Shown here in pieces: positions 33,973-45,107 of a stretch of 64,000 bases of DNA; the stretch's first letter is position 1; each line of letters starts with the position of its first letter. The notes beneath the pieces are model-generated. The model saw only the letters and a program-made list of their open reading frames with translations, was not told where the DNA came from and did no database searches. The stretch is from NCBI GenBank assembly GCA_003013855.2, contig ML058550.1:1642001-1706000 (forward strand). The letters are read 5' to 3'. The position numbers and the translations under genes were made by a program. The DNA comes from Liriodendron chinense. Taxonomy: Eukaryota; Streptophyta; Magnoliopsida; Magnoliales; Magnoliaceae.

Positions 33973-34370
33973 TGACGCAGGGAAGGACGTGATAAGGATG
34001 ATCACCGTCTTCCTCGAACGCTAAACACCTTGAATCTACAAGAGAAAATCTTGAATCCACGAGAAAATTCAAAATTTTTATTAAAGAATAATAATGAATA
34101 ATCACAAAACTCTAAAAACGCAATTAAGACAGTCCTAAACAAATAAGGAAAAAAAAAAATGCAAAAGTTTTTCTCCTTTGTCAATTACAATCGATTGATC
34201 GACCCGAGTGATCGGGTGATTGAAGAGGCAAAAAATTGTCGAGCAACAATTTGGATTTTTTAGATATTCTGATCGATCGGTTGACTTAATTGATCGATCG
34301 ATCGAGTGATGCTGAATTTTGCTGATGCTAAATTTTACCGATTTCTCTTAGGCTCCTTCGTTCCAAGAAT
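33973..34370 (-). repeat. LTR of the chromovirus array, right copy (truncated)
   Basis: It aligns with 29392-29785 (GACGCAGGGAAGGACGTGAT, GAATCCACGAGAAAATTCA, GAGTGATGCTGAATTTTG), then similarity stops near 34370. About 100 bp of the outer end is lost. Confidence 0.75.
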
Positions 34371-35396
34371 GCTTTTCTCCATCGGATACTTGAAGAGGTT
34401 GTTTGTATGCAGAATCATCTAATTTTCTTAAATTGCGTTTTCCTCAATACGATTTTTGCTTGCATAAAAATCATCTATGACCTTAAATATGCTCATTGGA
34501 CATGATTTTCTAGTTTTTTCAAGATATTTGGATATTTTGATCAGTTTATTTCTATAGGGGTGAGTGATGAATATTCATTGGCTAACGCATTGGTATATGT
34601 GAGCACAAGTTCTGTGGAAATAAGATAGTTGCCAAAGTTATAATGACCTGGGGTTTTGATGCATACATGTGCACATGCAATCATCCAAGCATAAATGTAT
34701 AGATCCATCAATATAATTCATTCATGCATCTATTAATCAGATCAAAATGGCACTATTGATATCCGTAATCAATCTATTTAATGTGAACCATTGATTTATA
34801 TAATTAATAAATTGTATGAGGCTACCTCACTGGGCTTTGTACCTCATCCTTTGAGAATATTTAGTTTCAAGTGCAGAGCTAGAGGAAAGCTAGCTTTCAA
34901 GAGGAGGAAGACTATTAAAGATTTAATTCCATAGTTTATTTCCTTTTTCTATTAAAAACTAATGTAATAAGGTCGTAGTAGTTTTCCAATTAAATTAATT
35001 ATTAAAGAGTGGATTAGTAGTTTAGTAAGTGGTGATTGATTATTTAAAGGGTTTTTTCCCATATAACCGCCTATCTTTTACGCTATTTCTTTAAAAACAT
35101 ATGTTTTCAAAATATTGAAAAAAAAAACCGCTTAAGTTTTCCATTGTTACGCATCCATACACCTGATGTGATATCTCGTTTTGGTTATATATGGTTATTA
35201 AAACGTATTTAATAAAAAAGTCAAAACTTCCCTTGGAAGACTACACTTCAAAAGAAAACCAAGATTTCTACAAAGAAAAGGATAATTCTATAAGAGAGAA
35301 GAGAGGAGAGGAGAGGAGTGGAATAGGATGATATGAAACTTGGATGATATGATGAAAATGAGAAGGGAGCAACCCCTTTTATAACCTCTTGAAAGA
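34371..35396. other. Noncoding, nothing recognised
   Basis: AT-rich, with no delimited element. The unmatched end of the chromovirus array is on its left. Confidence 0.4.
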
Positions 35397-35534
35397 CTTG
35401 GAGAGGTACACTCCAAACCTATGAGAAATTTTCTCTAGGTTTGAAGTACTTCACTTTTCTTCTAAGCTTGGAGAGGTACAATTTAAGCATATGAGAAATT
35501 TTCTCTAGGTTTGGAGTGTACTCTTTTTTCTCTT
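35397..35534. repeat. Tandem duplication, 69-bp unit
   Basis: CTTGGAGAGGTACA starts units at 35397 and 35466. Both contain TATGAGAAATTTTCTCTAGG, itself an inverted repeat. Confidence 0.8.
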
Positions 35535-35724
35535 GCCTTGGACTTAGGTTGGGATAGGCATGTGTATGGTATGAGGTGCCCCTCACACATGTGTGGGATG
35601 AAGAGAGAGAGAAAGAGTGGGAGTCTTTGCTTGGAGCCCACGTATGAGAGAGGAGGGCTTCCTTCACTTGCTTAAGTTGTTTCTCTTTGTTGCATGTGAG
35701 CATGGAGGAAGGACTACCAATAGG

Positions 35725-35765
35725 TGAGAGTGAGAGAGAGAGAGAGAGAGAGAGATAGAGAGATG
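35725..35765. repeat. (GA)n microsatellite
   Basis: GAGAGTGAGAGAG... with a pure GA core of more than ten units. Confidence 0.9.
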
Positions 35766-35994
35766 AATCTTTCTTGGCTGGGCGGATGATGGAAAGTGTA
35801 CACACAGTGAGTAGGATGAAGAGGAAGTTGTGACACAGGCGTAAACGTAGTGAGATAGAGCACCGTCTCTCTCATAGGATAACTACTCCAAATCCACGGG
35901 GCTTCGGAAAATCCTCAACTAGAATTCTTCAAATCCATGAAGGAAAACACTTGAATCCACGAGCGAGAGAGTAAAAAACTAAGAGATTTTATTG

Positions 35995-36185
35995 AGAATT
36001 GCCTCATTGGTAGACTGTGCCGAGTTTTAACAAGGGGTCTTGGGTTCGAAACCCATTAGTGGTGAAATATCCACACCGCTGATAACATTAGTGGGTGCGT
36101 TGCATGACTGACTTGGTGGGTGTGTTGTGCGAATGACTGAGTGGGTGGGTTGCATGACTGACCGAAAAAAGGTTAATCAATGAAT
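35995..36185 (+). mobile_element. Possible tRNA-derived SINE
   Basis: A box-like ATTGGTAGACTG (36006-36017) and a good B box GGTTCGAAACC (36043-36053) are spaced as in tRNA promoters. A non-tRNA body with repeats of GTGGGTTGCATGACTGAC follows. The anticodon arm is not recognisable. Ends and target duplication are not established. Confidence 0.4.
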
Positions 36186-36436
36186 AACAACGAAATTAAA
36201 AGAGTTTATATAACTGTAGACACCCCACCTTCGGCTACACTGTTGGTAGAGATAGCTGGTTGAATGGAGGACCATACCCCCAAATCCCAAGTCCAAACTC
36301 AGCCAAACTCACCCTTGTAAGCCCCATTCCATAGCCCAGTTCAAGCCTGAACCCAGTCAACCCAGTCCTAAACACCACCCTGAAAAACCCCCCATAAGAA
36401 AAGCCAGTAAAAAAATCTCAAAAAAGTCAAACTCAC

Positions 36437-36586
36437 TGAGTCAACCCACTGAGTCAACCCGTTGAGTCAACCCACTGAGTCAACTCGTTGAGTTAAAACA
36501 CCGAGTCAAACCGCCGAGTCAACCCGCTGAGTCAAACCACCGAGTCGACCCGCTGAGTCAACTCACTGAGTCGACCCAGCGAGTCA
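36437..36586. repeat. 13-bp array of TGAGTCAACCCAC in the A LTR U3
   Basis: Twelve units start every 13 bp from 36437 to 36580. Six keep an exact TGAGTCA; others read CGAGTCA, TGAGTTA or TGAGTCG. TGAGTCA is the GCN4-type bZIP core. The array lies about 115 bp before the TATA box. Confidence 0.85.
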
Positions 36587-36699
36587 AGCAGCAGCCCCGA
36601 GGGTGCGACCGTACCTCGCTGGAAATCGAGGAACGGCCGTACGGGCGGCCCATAGCAGGCCGCCCAAATTAAATTATTAAAAATGCCACTCCTCGCTGC

Positions 36700-36707
36700 T
36701 ATAAATA
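36700..36707 (+). promoter_or_regulatory. TATA box of the A LTR
   Basis: TATAAATA followed by CCCCCCTCCCC. Same form as in the B LTR and the solo LTR. Confidence 0.65.
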
Positions 36708-37017
36708 CCCCCCTCCCCTTCTCATTTCATAATCCCTTCAAGTCCAGCCAGTCCGGGTGCGGTCTGAGTCTTCCTTCACCCCTTAGCCCATTTTTCCACC
36801 AAGGAGAGCCCGAGTGAGGAGAGTCTAGCCCTGGTCCAGCCTAGCCTGACCACTGGTCCAAGCCTCCCAAGCCATCCAAGTCTTGATCCAGCCACTCGAA
36901 GCCAATCCTTGCGACACCTCCGTCCACCCAGCTACTCTTTTCCAGCATCATCTCATTTGCATCTAACATAAGTGCAACATTTACTTTTCTTCCAACCCCC
37001 CTGCTTCACTGCAAACA

Positions 37018-37303
37018 CCTTGATTCTTCAAGCACACTGCATATGTCTTAAATTAAGCACCTATCAGTTCGAGCGTATGCTCTGGGCTTGCCCGTTGTTG
37101 GAACCTGCCCATCAGAAACTCTTACTGTTCAGACCTGCATTCATGCTTCACCATAAAAAACCTTGATCATTCAAGCACACTGCATACGTCTTACATTAAG
37201 CACCTGTCAGTTCGAGCGTACGCTCTGGGCTTGCCCGTTGTTGGAACCTGCCCATCAGAAACTCTTACTGTTCAGACCCGCATTCATGCATCATGTCATC
37301 TAT
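37018..37303. repeat. 143-bp tandem duplication in the A LTR
   Basis: The unit starting CCTTGAT and containing CTCTGGGCTTGCCCGTTG occurs at 37018 and 37161 with few differences. The related LTR at 4804-6116 has one unit only. Confidence 0.85.
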
Positions 37304-37743
37304 GAGAATGTACGAGGATTAAAACAGACTTTCAAGTATTAGTTCGATTCTGTGAAGTAGAGACCGTACTTCGGTACGGGCAGTGTGTGGGGTGCTTAAC
37401 CTCTTCCCACCCTGTAATCGTGATCCCTTACCTTGAATCTCTGGCCGCAGATCAAAAGAGTCATTTTAGAGGAAGGAATCTTCGGATCCCCTTCTCTAAC
37501 GTTTCTGCAGGGTCTAGTCGACTGTAGATTCGAAGTAACTGGCTAGTGGCGACTCTGGTCTTATATAAACTCATTAAACACATCCAGCTTAACACGACAA
37601 CCAAACAAAGCCCTCGAGAACGAGGCAAGCCAGTGGCACAAACGGCGATTTCGCACTCACGCATCCTCCTCTCCTCCTTTTCCCGAAAGGGGAAGGGACG
37701 AGAACGTCGCGTGGGAGCGCGAAAACGGCGAGGGTCCACAGAA

Positions 37744-37761
37744 TGGCGACTCTGCTGGGGA
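37744..37761 (+). other. Primer-binding site of A, tRNA-Arg type
   Basis: TGGCGACTCTGCTGGGGA resembles the complement of plant tRNA-Arg(CCG) 3' ends with two differences (from memory). Ogre elements are known to use tRNA-Arg. Confidence 0.75.
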
Positions 37762-38024
37762 TGAGCTAGTCCCACTAGTCGTGATCCGACTTGAAAAACA
37801 GAATCATTCCTATACTTAAAAGTCACTAATCCTCATACAATCTCATCTGCATAGCATTCTACCCAAAAAAAAAAAAAAGAAAATCCCAAAACCAGAAAAA
37901 AATAGAAAATCCCAAAACCCAAAAAGAGTAGAGTACAGTCCTCACCATTGCGCCTCCTCGGGCTCAACGTACGTGGAGACAACTTCCCTTCTGCAGCATA
38001 ATCCGCACTCGGGCTCAGCAAGCC

Positions 38025-40330
38025 ATGAACGACCACGAAGAAGAAACTCATCTCTTCCCTGCTCTTGAGATGACCGAAGCGCAACCTCCAGCGCAACAGC
38101 CCATTGATAACACGCCAATCATACAAGAATTGGCACAAGGAATGAGAGCAATGCAAGAAATGCTCTTGCAATTCATGCAAGCACAAGCCATCGCAACAGC
38201 CAACAATCAGGTTGGCCCAGTTCAGCAATCTCAGCAGCCATGCCGGGTCCTTCCGGCCTCCAGTTCAAATCAAGTGCAACCATCGGAGTCTGCCCAAGAC
38301 TACCGACAGCAGCCATCTCAGCCCTTCGTTACGGGGCATCTTCCTCAGTACCTTCCTGCAACGACAGGGCCATCTCAGAGCATTCCCGTCGTAGGGACTT
38401 TCAGTCAGCTTCCAGTTAATCTTGCAAACAACAGTCTCAGTAGATCTCAGCATGTCCCCGCTGATGGGACACCTTTTCAATTTTAGCACATCCCCGCCGA
38501 TGGGATTTCAATTCAATTTCCAGCAACAGGGACAGCACTGGCGAATGCCCACAACGGGGGTCAGTGTCAAGCCCACATCAATCAGCGGACAGTGGCGAAT
38601 ACCCAACAAGGGGGTCACTTCCCAGCATCTCAGCCTCCTGCAAACAGGAGACTTTTCAATTTCAGCACATCCTCGCCGATGGGATTCCAGTTAATTTCCA
38701 GCAATCTTCAATTCAAAAAAATCCAGTTAATTTCCAGCAATCTTCAGTTCAGCAATTTCCAGTTAATTTCCAGCAAGTTCCAGTTCAACCTTCAGCACAA
38801 TCTCCAGTTCAGTCACAATCCTTTCAAGCACCAGTTCATCAGAATCCAGTTCAGTCATCAAATCAATTTCAGCAACCTGCGGTTGCTTCTCAGCAAGCCC
38901 ATAGGGTCGAAGACATCGACCACTATGCCGAAGAAGAACGTGCCTTACTCCAGGAGGCACCAGTCGCTCGAACAGATCATTCAGGATTGGACGAGTTGCG
39001 GGAGCAGTTCCAGATCTTGCAAAATCAGGTTCAACGACAACAAGGAATCGATTTACCTTCGACCAAGTTCAGAGACTTGTGTCCTTTCCCAGATGCTCAA
39101 GTACCTCAAAACTTTGAGGTTCCAAAATTCAAAAGATACGACGGCAGCGGTTGTCCCACAGCACATCTCAAGGCCTTCTGTGGAGAACTGAGTGCAATCT
39201 CAGAAAATGAAGGGCCCCTCATACGTTTGTTCCAAAAGTCTCTGAAGGGCGATGCCCTAGATTGGTACACTTCATTGGACTGCCACCGCATCAGGACATG
39301 GGAACAACTTTCCCAGGCTTTCGTCGACAGATTCGCGTACAATCTCAACATGGCACCCAGAAGAGCTGACCTCGCGGCTCTCAGGCAAAGGAATGATGAA
39401 ACACTATCAGCTTATGTGGGACGTTGGTGAGCTATGGCAGCTCGAATGCGGACACCTATCGACGATGAAGAACAAATCTCCATGATTGTTCATTCAACAT
39501 ATCCAGGCATATCCGGGTATCTCATCTCGCATCCATATGCGAATTTCTCACAATTGATCCGTGCTGGAGAGCAAGTCGAAGCAGGAATCCGTGCCGGGAC
39601 AATCTCCCCATGGCCTCATCAAGCCACTCCAATCAAAAGGAACAGAGTGGAAGGAAGACCTATCGGGCACGGGAATGGAAACCGCAGTGGTTCTCCTCCC
39701 CGCCCAACAGAGGTAAACAACATCAACACTACTGCTTAAGGAAATCAACATGCTCCCCCACAGGGACGTCAACGGTATCAGCAGAATCAAGTTCAGCATC
39801 AGCCTCAGCGGTATCAACCACAACCGAATCCTCAGCCACAACCATCTCGACAACAGCAGCAGTTCAGAGGAAACGGTCAATACTCATATCAAAATAAGCA
39901 AAACTACAAGGAGTTCAGGAAATTTACTCCCCTCTCTCAACCACTCAGTCAAGTCATGGCTACGCTGGTGCAGAAACAATTACTTACTCTAATGGCACCT
40001 CGGCCTCCGCCTCATCCTCTGCCACCGAACTACCGAGAAAATGAGTATTGCGCCTACCATCAAGGACGTGGCCATACCACTGATCGATGCTATACTTTGA
40101 AGAATGCCATACAAGACCTGATTGATGACCGCAAGATCGTCATCTCGGTCCCTGGAACTCCTGCAGCAGCTTCCACCAATATTCTTCAGAATCCTCTGCC
40201 TCAGCATCCAACGGACCCCAGTTCGTCTCGTGGCCCTGCAGTCAATAGTATAGAAGAAGGGGACCATCTCGATCGCTTCTTCTCCCCTATCCAGTCCATT
40301 CATGCTTACACTTACGGGCCGACAAATCCT
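38025..40330 (+). pseudogene. Gag of element A
   Basis: It begins MNDHEEETHLFPALEMTEAQ. A long Gln-rich linker follows, then the capsid core (VPKFKRYDGSGCPTAHLKAF near 39120 and GDALDWYTSLDCHRIRTWEQL near 39250). The CX2HX4HX4C knuckle YCAYHQGRGHTTDRC is at about 40046-40090. Broken by TAG at 38484, a frame change between 38486 and 38640, TGA at 39428 and TAA at 39737. Short tandem repeats (VNFQQSSVQQFP type, 38686-38780) may explain the frame slip. Confidence 0.85.
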
Positions 40331-41000
40331 CCTCCAATCTTGCAAGGGGCAAGTCCCTTTCTTCCTTCAGTCTCCGAGCCAGTAGTACTCGAAGGAGCAC
40401 TTCCATATGATGTGCCAGTTGTTCAAAGGGCATCTTACGGCCCCTCATGTTGGGAACCAGTCGTCCTGGAAGGTGCACAATCATACATCGAGCCCACATA
40501 CGAACCTGTCATCTTGCAAGGGGCAACCCCAATTCAAGAACAATCCAATCCACGAGGGAAGGATTATACTCATCAGCAGCAAGAACCCATTGTATTGGAA
40601 GGAGCTCCTCCAGTTGAGCCAGCCGTATTGCAAGGGGCAAATCCCGGAGGCGTGTTAATCACACTACTACAGCTGGGACGAACAGAGAAACCTCCTGCCG
40701 TATCAAGAGGACCAGTATTCATTCCATGGGAGCCTCCTGCTCCAGGAACAGTCAAGCCAGGACCACGACCGTATGTGGTCTATGAAGACAAGCCTCGATA
40801 TTACCCCTTCAACACAGGCAACAATGTAGTCCTCAAGGTAAAAGCTCCATACGAGGAAGATCTGGTACCCACACCGGCACTGTTGCAAGAACCGGTGGTC
40901 CTAGAAGGCAAAAGGGAGGAAAACTACAAAGAGGTCCCATGGCACTATCCAGAATGTGCGGAAGTGGGAAACATGAATCCCAATGGGCGTTGCATCCGAA
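40331..41000 (+). repeat. Repeated (V/I)(V/I)L(E/Q)GA peptide motif between knuckle and protease
   Basis: In the open frame 39956-41503 the motif recurs as ILQGA, VVLEGA, VVLEGA, VILQGA, IVLEGA, AVLQGA and VVLEGK, usually preceded by E-P. Spacers are Pro-rich. Function unknown; possibly a spacer or binding segment. Confidence 0.7.
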
Positions 41001-42097
41001 GAGATAATCAGAACAGAGGAGATCCCAAAGGCACTCTTTCAGGTCTCGGTAACAAAAATGAAGCTGCATACGATGTGGCGACTCAGCTCAAGTTAATCCC
41101 TGCACAAATCTCAGTATGGGAGTTACTCTGTACATCTCGCATACACCGAGAAATGTTTGCCAAGACCTTGAACGATGCTCACGTCTCCTCTGATACGGCA
41201 CCAGAAATGATAGCTTTGATGATTGGGCAACTCCTGGCTCCGCGCGCCATCACCTTCACAGATAATGAGTTGCCACCAGAAGGACGAGATCATGAGCGAT
41301 CCCTCAACATAGCCTTACGATATAAAGACCTCTGCGTCCCACTGGTCCTTATCGATAATGGCTCAAGCTTAAACGTCTGCCCACTCAAGACCGCGGAACG
41401 TCTGGGAATCAGCCCTTCTTCATTTCGACCCAGCACCATATGCGTCAGAGCATTCGACAACACCCGCCGATCAGTGGAAGGGGAGGTCGACATAGAGGTA
41501 TAGATAGGTCCGAAAATCTCTACCATCACATTCCAAATTCTGGATATATCAGCCTCTTTCAACATGTTGCTCGGACGACCTTGGCTGCACAAGGTTGGAG
41601 CTGTGCCGTCAACCCTGCATCAACGAGTGAAATACATCTGTGGAAATCAAGTGATCTCTATTCATGCAGAGAAGGAGTTCATCATTCCTTCCAATGTTGC
41701 TGCTACTGAACCAGACATCCCTGTCATCGATATCCAGCACTCTGAAGAAGACATCCCGTTTCATAGTTTCGAATTCGAGACTGTGAACTCTATCGCCAAT
41801 CCAGAACCGATAAGGGTGGACCGTGTCTTTTCACCAGCAGAACGTCTGAGTCTCAAATACCGAATGAAGAATCATTTCAAGTCTAGAAAGGTACCGCTGG
41901 TATATAACCAACGCAAATGGGGACTCGGATACAAGACAGTCTTCACGGACAAAAGAAGGAAGAAATTTCGGTGCTCACCCATCCAATTCGTCAAGCCAGG
42001 AGAACCTTGCAAAGATCCAGGAGGGAATCAACCGACTGCACTACACAAAGGCCTCCCGATGAGCCTAGTTTGGGCCACATGGCCCCTCATTCGATGA
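41001..42097 (+). pseudogene. Aspartic protease of element A
   Basis: The retropepsin that cuts the Gag-Pol polyprotein. The active site DNGSS is at 41354-41368 within VLIDNGSSLNVCPL. The C-terminal LLGRPWLH lies at about 41567, as in plant retroelement proteases. TAG at 41501 (CAG by comparison with relatives) and TGA at 42095 interrupt the frame, which otherwise is the gag frame. Confidence 0.85.
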
Positions 42098-42184
42098 GAT
42101 CAAATTCTCGAACCATCTAAGCCTCCAGAAGAAGAAGGAGATGAAGAAGGTAGTCAAATACAGCAGCTTCAGGATCAGGTTACT

Positions 42185-42380
42185 TTGACACCTGCTCCCA
42201 ACCAGGGGCACAACCTGCCCACTTCAGCATCAATCAACCAGGGGCACAACCTGCCCACTTCAATTTCAGCCAGTCAGGGGCACAACTTGCCCATCTCAGC
42301 ATCAGTCAGCAAGGGGCACGACTTGCCCATCTCTGCAGAATCAACATCAACTAGCCAGGGGCAGAAGCAGCCCATCTATT
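42185..42380 (+). repeat. Tandem repeat encoding (N/S)QGHNLP(T/I)S
   Basis: Five imperfect units of 36-48 bp (CAGGGGCACAACCTGCCC) lie between protease and RT in the same frame. Likely a flexible linker. Confidence 0.75.
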
Positions 42381-42475
42381 GGACCAAGAAAGGGAAGTGG
42401 CCAGCCCTAGATTGGTCTGATGTCCAGATTCCAAACTTGTGTCTCACTGTGGAACCAGATGAACTGCAATGCGAG

Positions 42476-42840
42476 GTAAGTGACCCGGGAGGGACTGAGT
42501 GCGACTCAGATCTCAAACCCGACCAGCGAGAAGTCATGGTCATTGGGCCAGACCATGATTCTTCGCCCAAAGCATCAACCCCCACCTCTTCAGGGGAGGA
42601 AGTGTGGGGTCCTGAATGGTCATCCGTTCCCCTAACTTTTGAATCATCCAAAGAGCCATCTGAGGGCTCTGGCTTCCAAAAAAAAAAAAAACGCCTGTTT
42701 AAGCAACGACCGGAACTTTGGAACAAGTTGGGCTCAATCATGGTCTGCAATGCCTACTTGTTCAAAGTCCCATGAATTTCAAAAATCCAAAAAAATCAAA
42801 AATTTTCAAAAGCCAAAAACATCTAGTATTTCTATTTCAG
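42476..42840 (+). other. Candidate intron between protease and RT of element A
   Basis: The donor GAG/GTAAGTGA is at 42476 and the acceptor TCTATTTCAG/A ends at 42840. The interval contains A-rich sequence and the gag-protease frame ends within it. Ogre elements are known to have an intron at this place. The join as drawn does not land in the RT frame, so either another acceptor is used or a later indel shifted the frame. Confidence 0.4.
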
Positions 42841-45107
42841 AAAAATCTCAAAAACCAAAAAACATTTCTTTTCCTGCATTCAATAGTGTGCCAAGTTCGT
42901 CTAAAGAGTCACATGAGTTTGAAGTCGAATCATATGATTTCGACATCGAATTAGACATCGAGCTCATGGGTCTAGATGAAGCTCGGGATGAGGAAGATGA
43001 TGACCCGGCTCCCGAACTAGAGGATCTCCTCAAAAAGTTCGAATCTAAAGCCAACGTTGTAGCCGATGATTTCAAGATAGTAAACTTGGGGACGCCTGAG
43101 ATCCCTAGGGAAGTACGCATTGGAAAATTGTTGCCACCTGAGATGAAACAGAAAATGATAGAGTTCCTAGCTCCAAGATTGTCCAACTTCGCGTTCTCAT
43201 ATGAAGACATGCCGGGGCTCGATGAAGAACTCGTTGCACACCATCTGCCAACCAAGGCAGATATGAAGCCAATGAAGCAGAAACTTCGAAGAATGAAGCC
43301 AGAATGGGCTCTGAAAGTCCGAGATGAAGTCATCAAGCAGTACAACGCGGGATTCTTGGTAGTCTCCAACTACCCTGAATGGCTCGCCAACATCGTACCA
43401 GTACCAAAATAGGACGGCAAGGTTCGAATGTGCATCGACTTCCGAGATCTCAACAAGGCCAGTCCTAAAGATGACTTCCCTTTGCCACACATCGACACTC
43501 TGGTCGACAATACTGCTGGATACAAGATCTTCTCATTTATGGACGGGTTCTCGGGTTACAATCAGATCAAAATGGCCGTCGAAGATCGTGAGAAGACATC
43601 GTTTATCACTCCCTGGGGAACCTTCTGTTACAGGGTAATGCCGTTCGGTCTGAAGAACGTAGGAGCAACATATCAGCGAGCAATGACAGCATTATTCCAT
43701 GACATGATGAACAAAGAGCTTGAAGTATATGTGGACGATATGATCGTCAAATCTCACACAATTGAAGGACACTTTGAAGATCTGAAGAAGTTATTCAACA
43801 GATTAGAAAAGTACAAGCTCCGCCTCAACCCTCAGAAATGCGTCTTCGGTGCAATGGGAGGCAAACTCCTCGGCTTTATGGTGAGCGAGGACGGCATCAG
43901 GGTCGACGAGACCAAAACCAGAGCGATCAACGAGATGCCCCCTCCTAGAACAGAGAAAGAAATTCGCGGCTTCCTCGGTAGAATTCAATACATCAGTCGC
44001 TTCATCGCACAGCTCACACCTATTTGTGAGCCCATTTTCAAGCTCCTCCGAAAAAACGTTCAAAAAGAATGGAATGATGATTGCCAAGTCGCCTTCGATC
44101 GCATCAAGAAATATCTCATGAATCCTCTAGTCCTAGTGCCGCCCACTCCTGGACGACCACTATTGTTATACATCTCGGAAGCAGCAGAAGCCATTGGCTG
44201 TGTCCTCAACTAGCACGACGAGACCGGGAAGAAGGAACAAGCAATATATTATTTGAGCCGAAAGTTCACTGATTACGAGACCAGGTATTTCCCGATCGAG
44301 AAGACCTGCCTCGCCCTAGTCTGGGCAACTCAGCGACTCCGTCAATACATGATTGCATTCCCTATTCTCCTCCTCGCTCACATGGATCCGCTCAAGTACC
44401 TGTTCGAGAAACCGGCACTCACTGGAAGGATAGCTAAATGGCAGCTACTCCTGTCTGAGTTCGACATCACCTATGTCACTCAGAAGGCAATCAAGGGACA
44501 GGCCCTCGCCGATCATCTTGCCGCTCACTCTCTCCTGGATTATCAATCGCTCAAGACATTCTTCCCTGATGAAGATCTCTTACTTATTGAAGGGGAAGAA
44601 AAGAAGAAAAAAGATGAGTGGACGTTATTCTTCGATGGCGCAGCAAATTCTAAAGGGAGTGGTATTGGAGCAATCCTCTACTCTCCAGACGACGTCCCTA
44701 TTCCTATCTCAAGGCACATAGCATTCGAGTGCACCAACAATATGGCAGAGTATGAAGCATGCATCGCTGGCTTAAGGGAAGCCATAATCTTGGGCGTCAA
44801 GAAGCTACGAGTATTTGGAGACTCACAGCTTATCATCAATCAGATCAATGGCGAATGGAAAACCAAGGACGAGAAGTTGATACCATATCATGTGTATCTT
44901 GAAAATCTAATCGAAGAATTCAAAGAAGTCACCTTCTCATACATGCCCAGAGCCAAGAATCAGTTTGCAGATGCTCTTGCCACACTTGCATCAATGCTCG
45001 AGATCCCGAAAGGAGCTTCGGAATGGGAGCTCACAGTCAAAATTCAAGAAGAACCTGCTTTTTGCCTGCAAATAGAAGAAGCCGAAGCTATCCCTGACAA
45101 ACCCTGA
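42841..45107 (+). pseudogene. Reverse transcriptase and two RNase H domains of element A
   Basis: RT copies the element RNA and the RNase H domains remove it. The RT lead-in MPGLDEELVAHHLP is near 43210. MCIDFRDLNKASPKDDFPLP is near 43429, and the YVDD catalytic motif is at 43728-43739. The Gypsy RNase H remnant spans about 44140-44560. A second RNase H of archaeal type (FFDGAANSKGSGIG near 44628, NNMAEYEA, GDSQLII, FADALA) keeps the D-E-D-D residues. Nonsense codons are TAG 43410, TAG 44211 and TGA 45105 (Trp in relatives). Confidence 0.9.

Larger units (their letters stand above)
29143..34370 (-). mobile_element. Chromovirus-like Ty3/Gypsy array: LTR-internal-LTR-internal
   Basis: Reading leftwards: LTR (34370-33973), tRNA-iMet PBS (33970-33959), gag, protease, RT start, a deletion, integrase C-end, polypurine tract, second LTR (29889-29392), then a second PBS and the start of a second gag. 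The tandem arrangement suggests unequal recombination between copies sharing an LTR. The array is non-autonomous, because most of RT, RNase H and integrase are missing. A solo LTR of another family splits its protease at 30794-32637. Confidence 0.8.
36215..37740 (+). repeat. 5' LTR of element A
   Basis: It starts TGTAGACACCCCACC and ends GGGTCCACA, three bases before the PBS. Length is about 1.53 kb. U3 carries a 13-bp array, TATAAATA lies at 36700, and a 143-bp duplication lies downstream. The candidate target site is ATAAC (36210-36214); its partner is not in the window. Confidence 0.85.
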
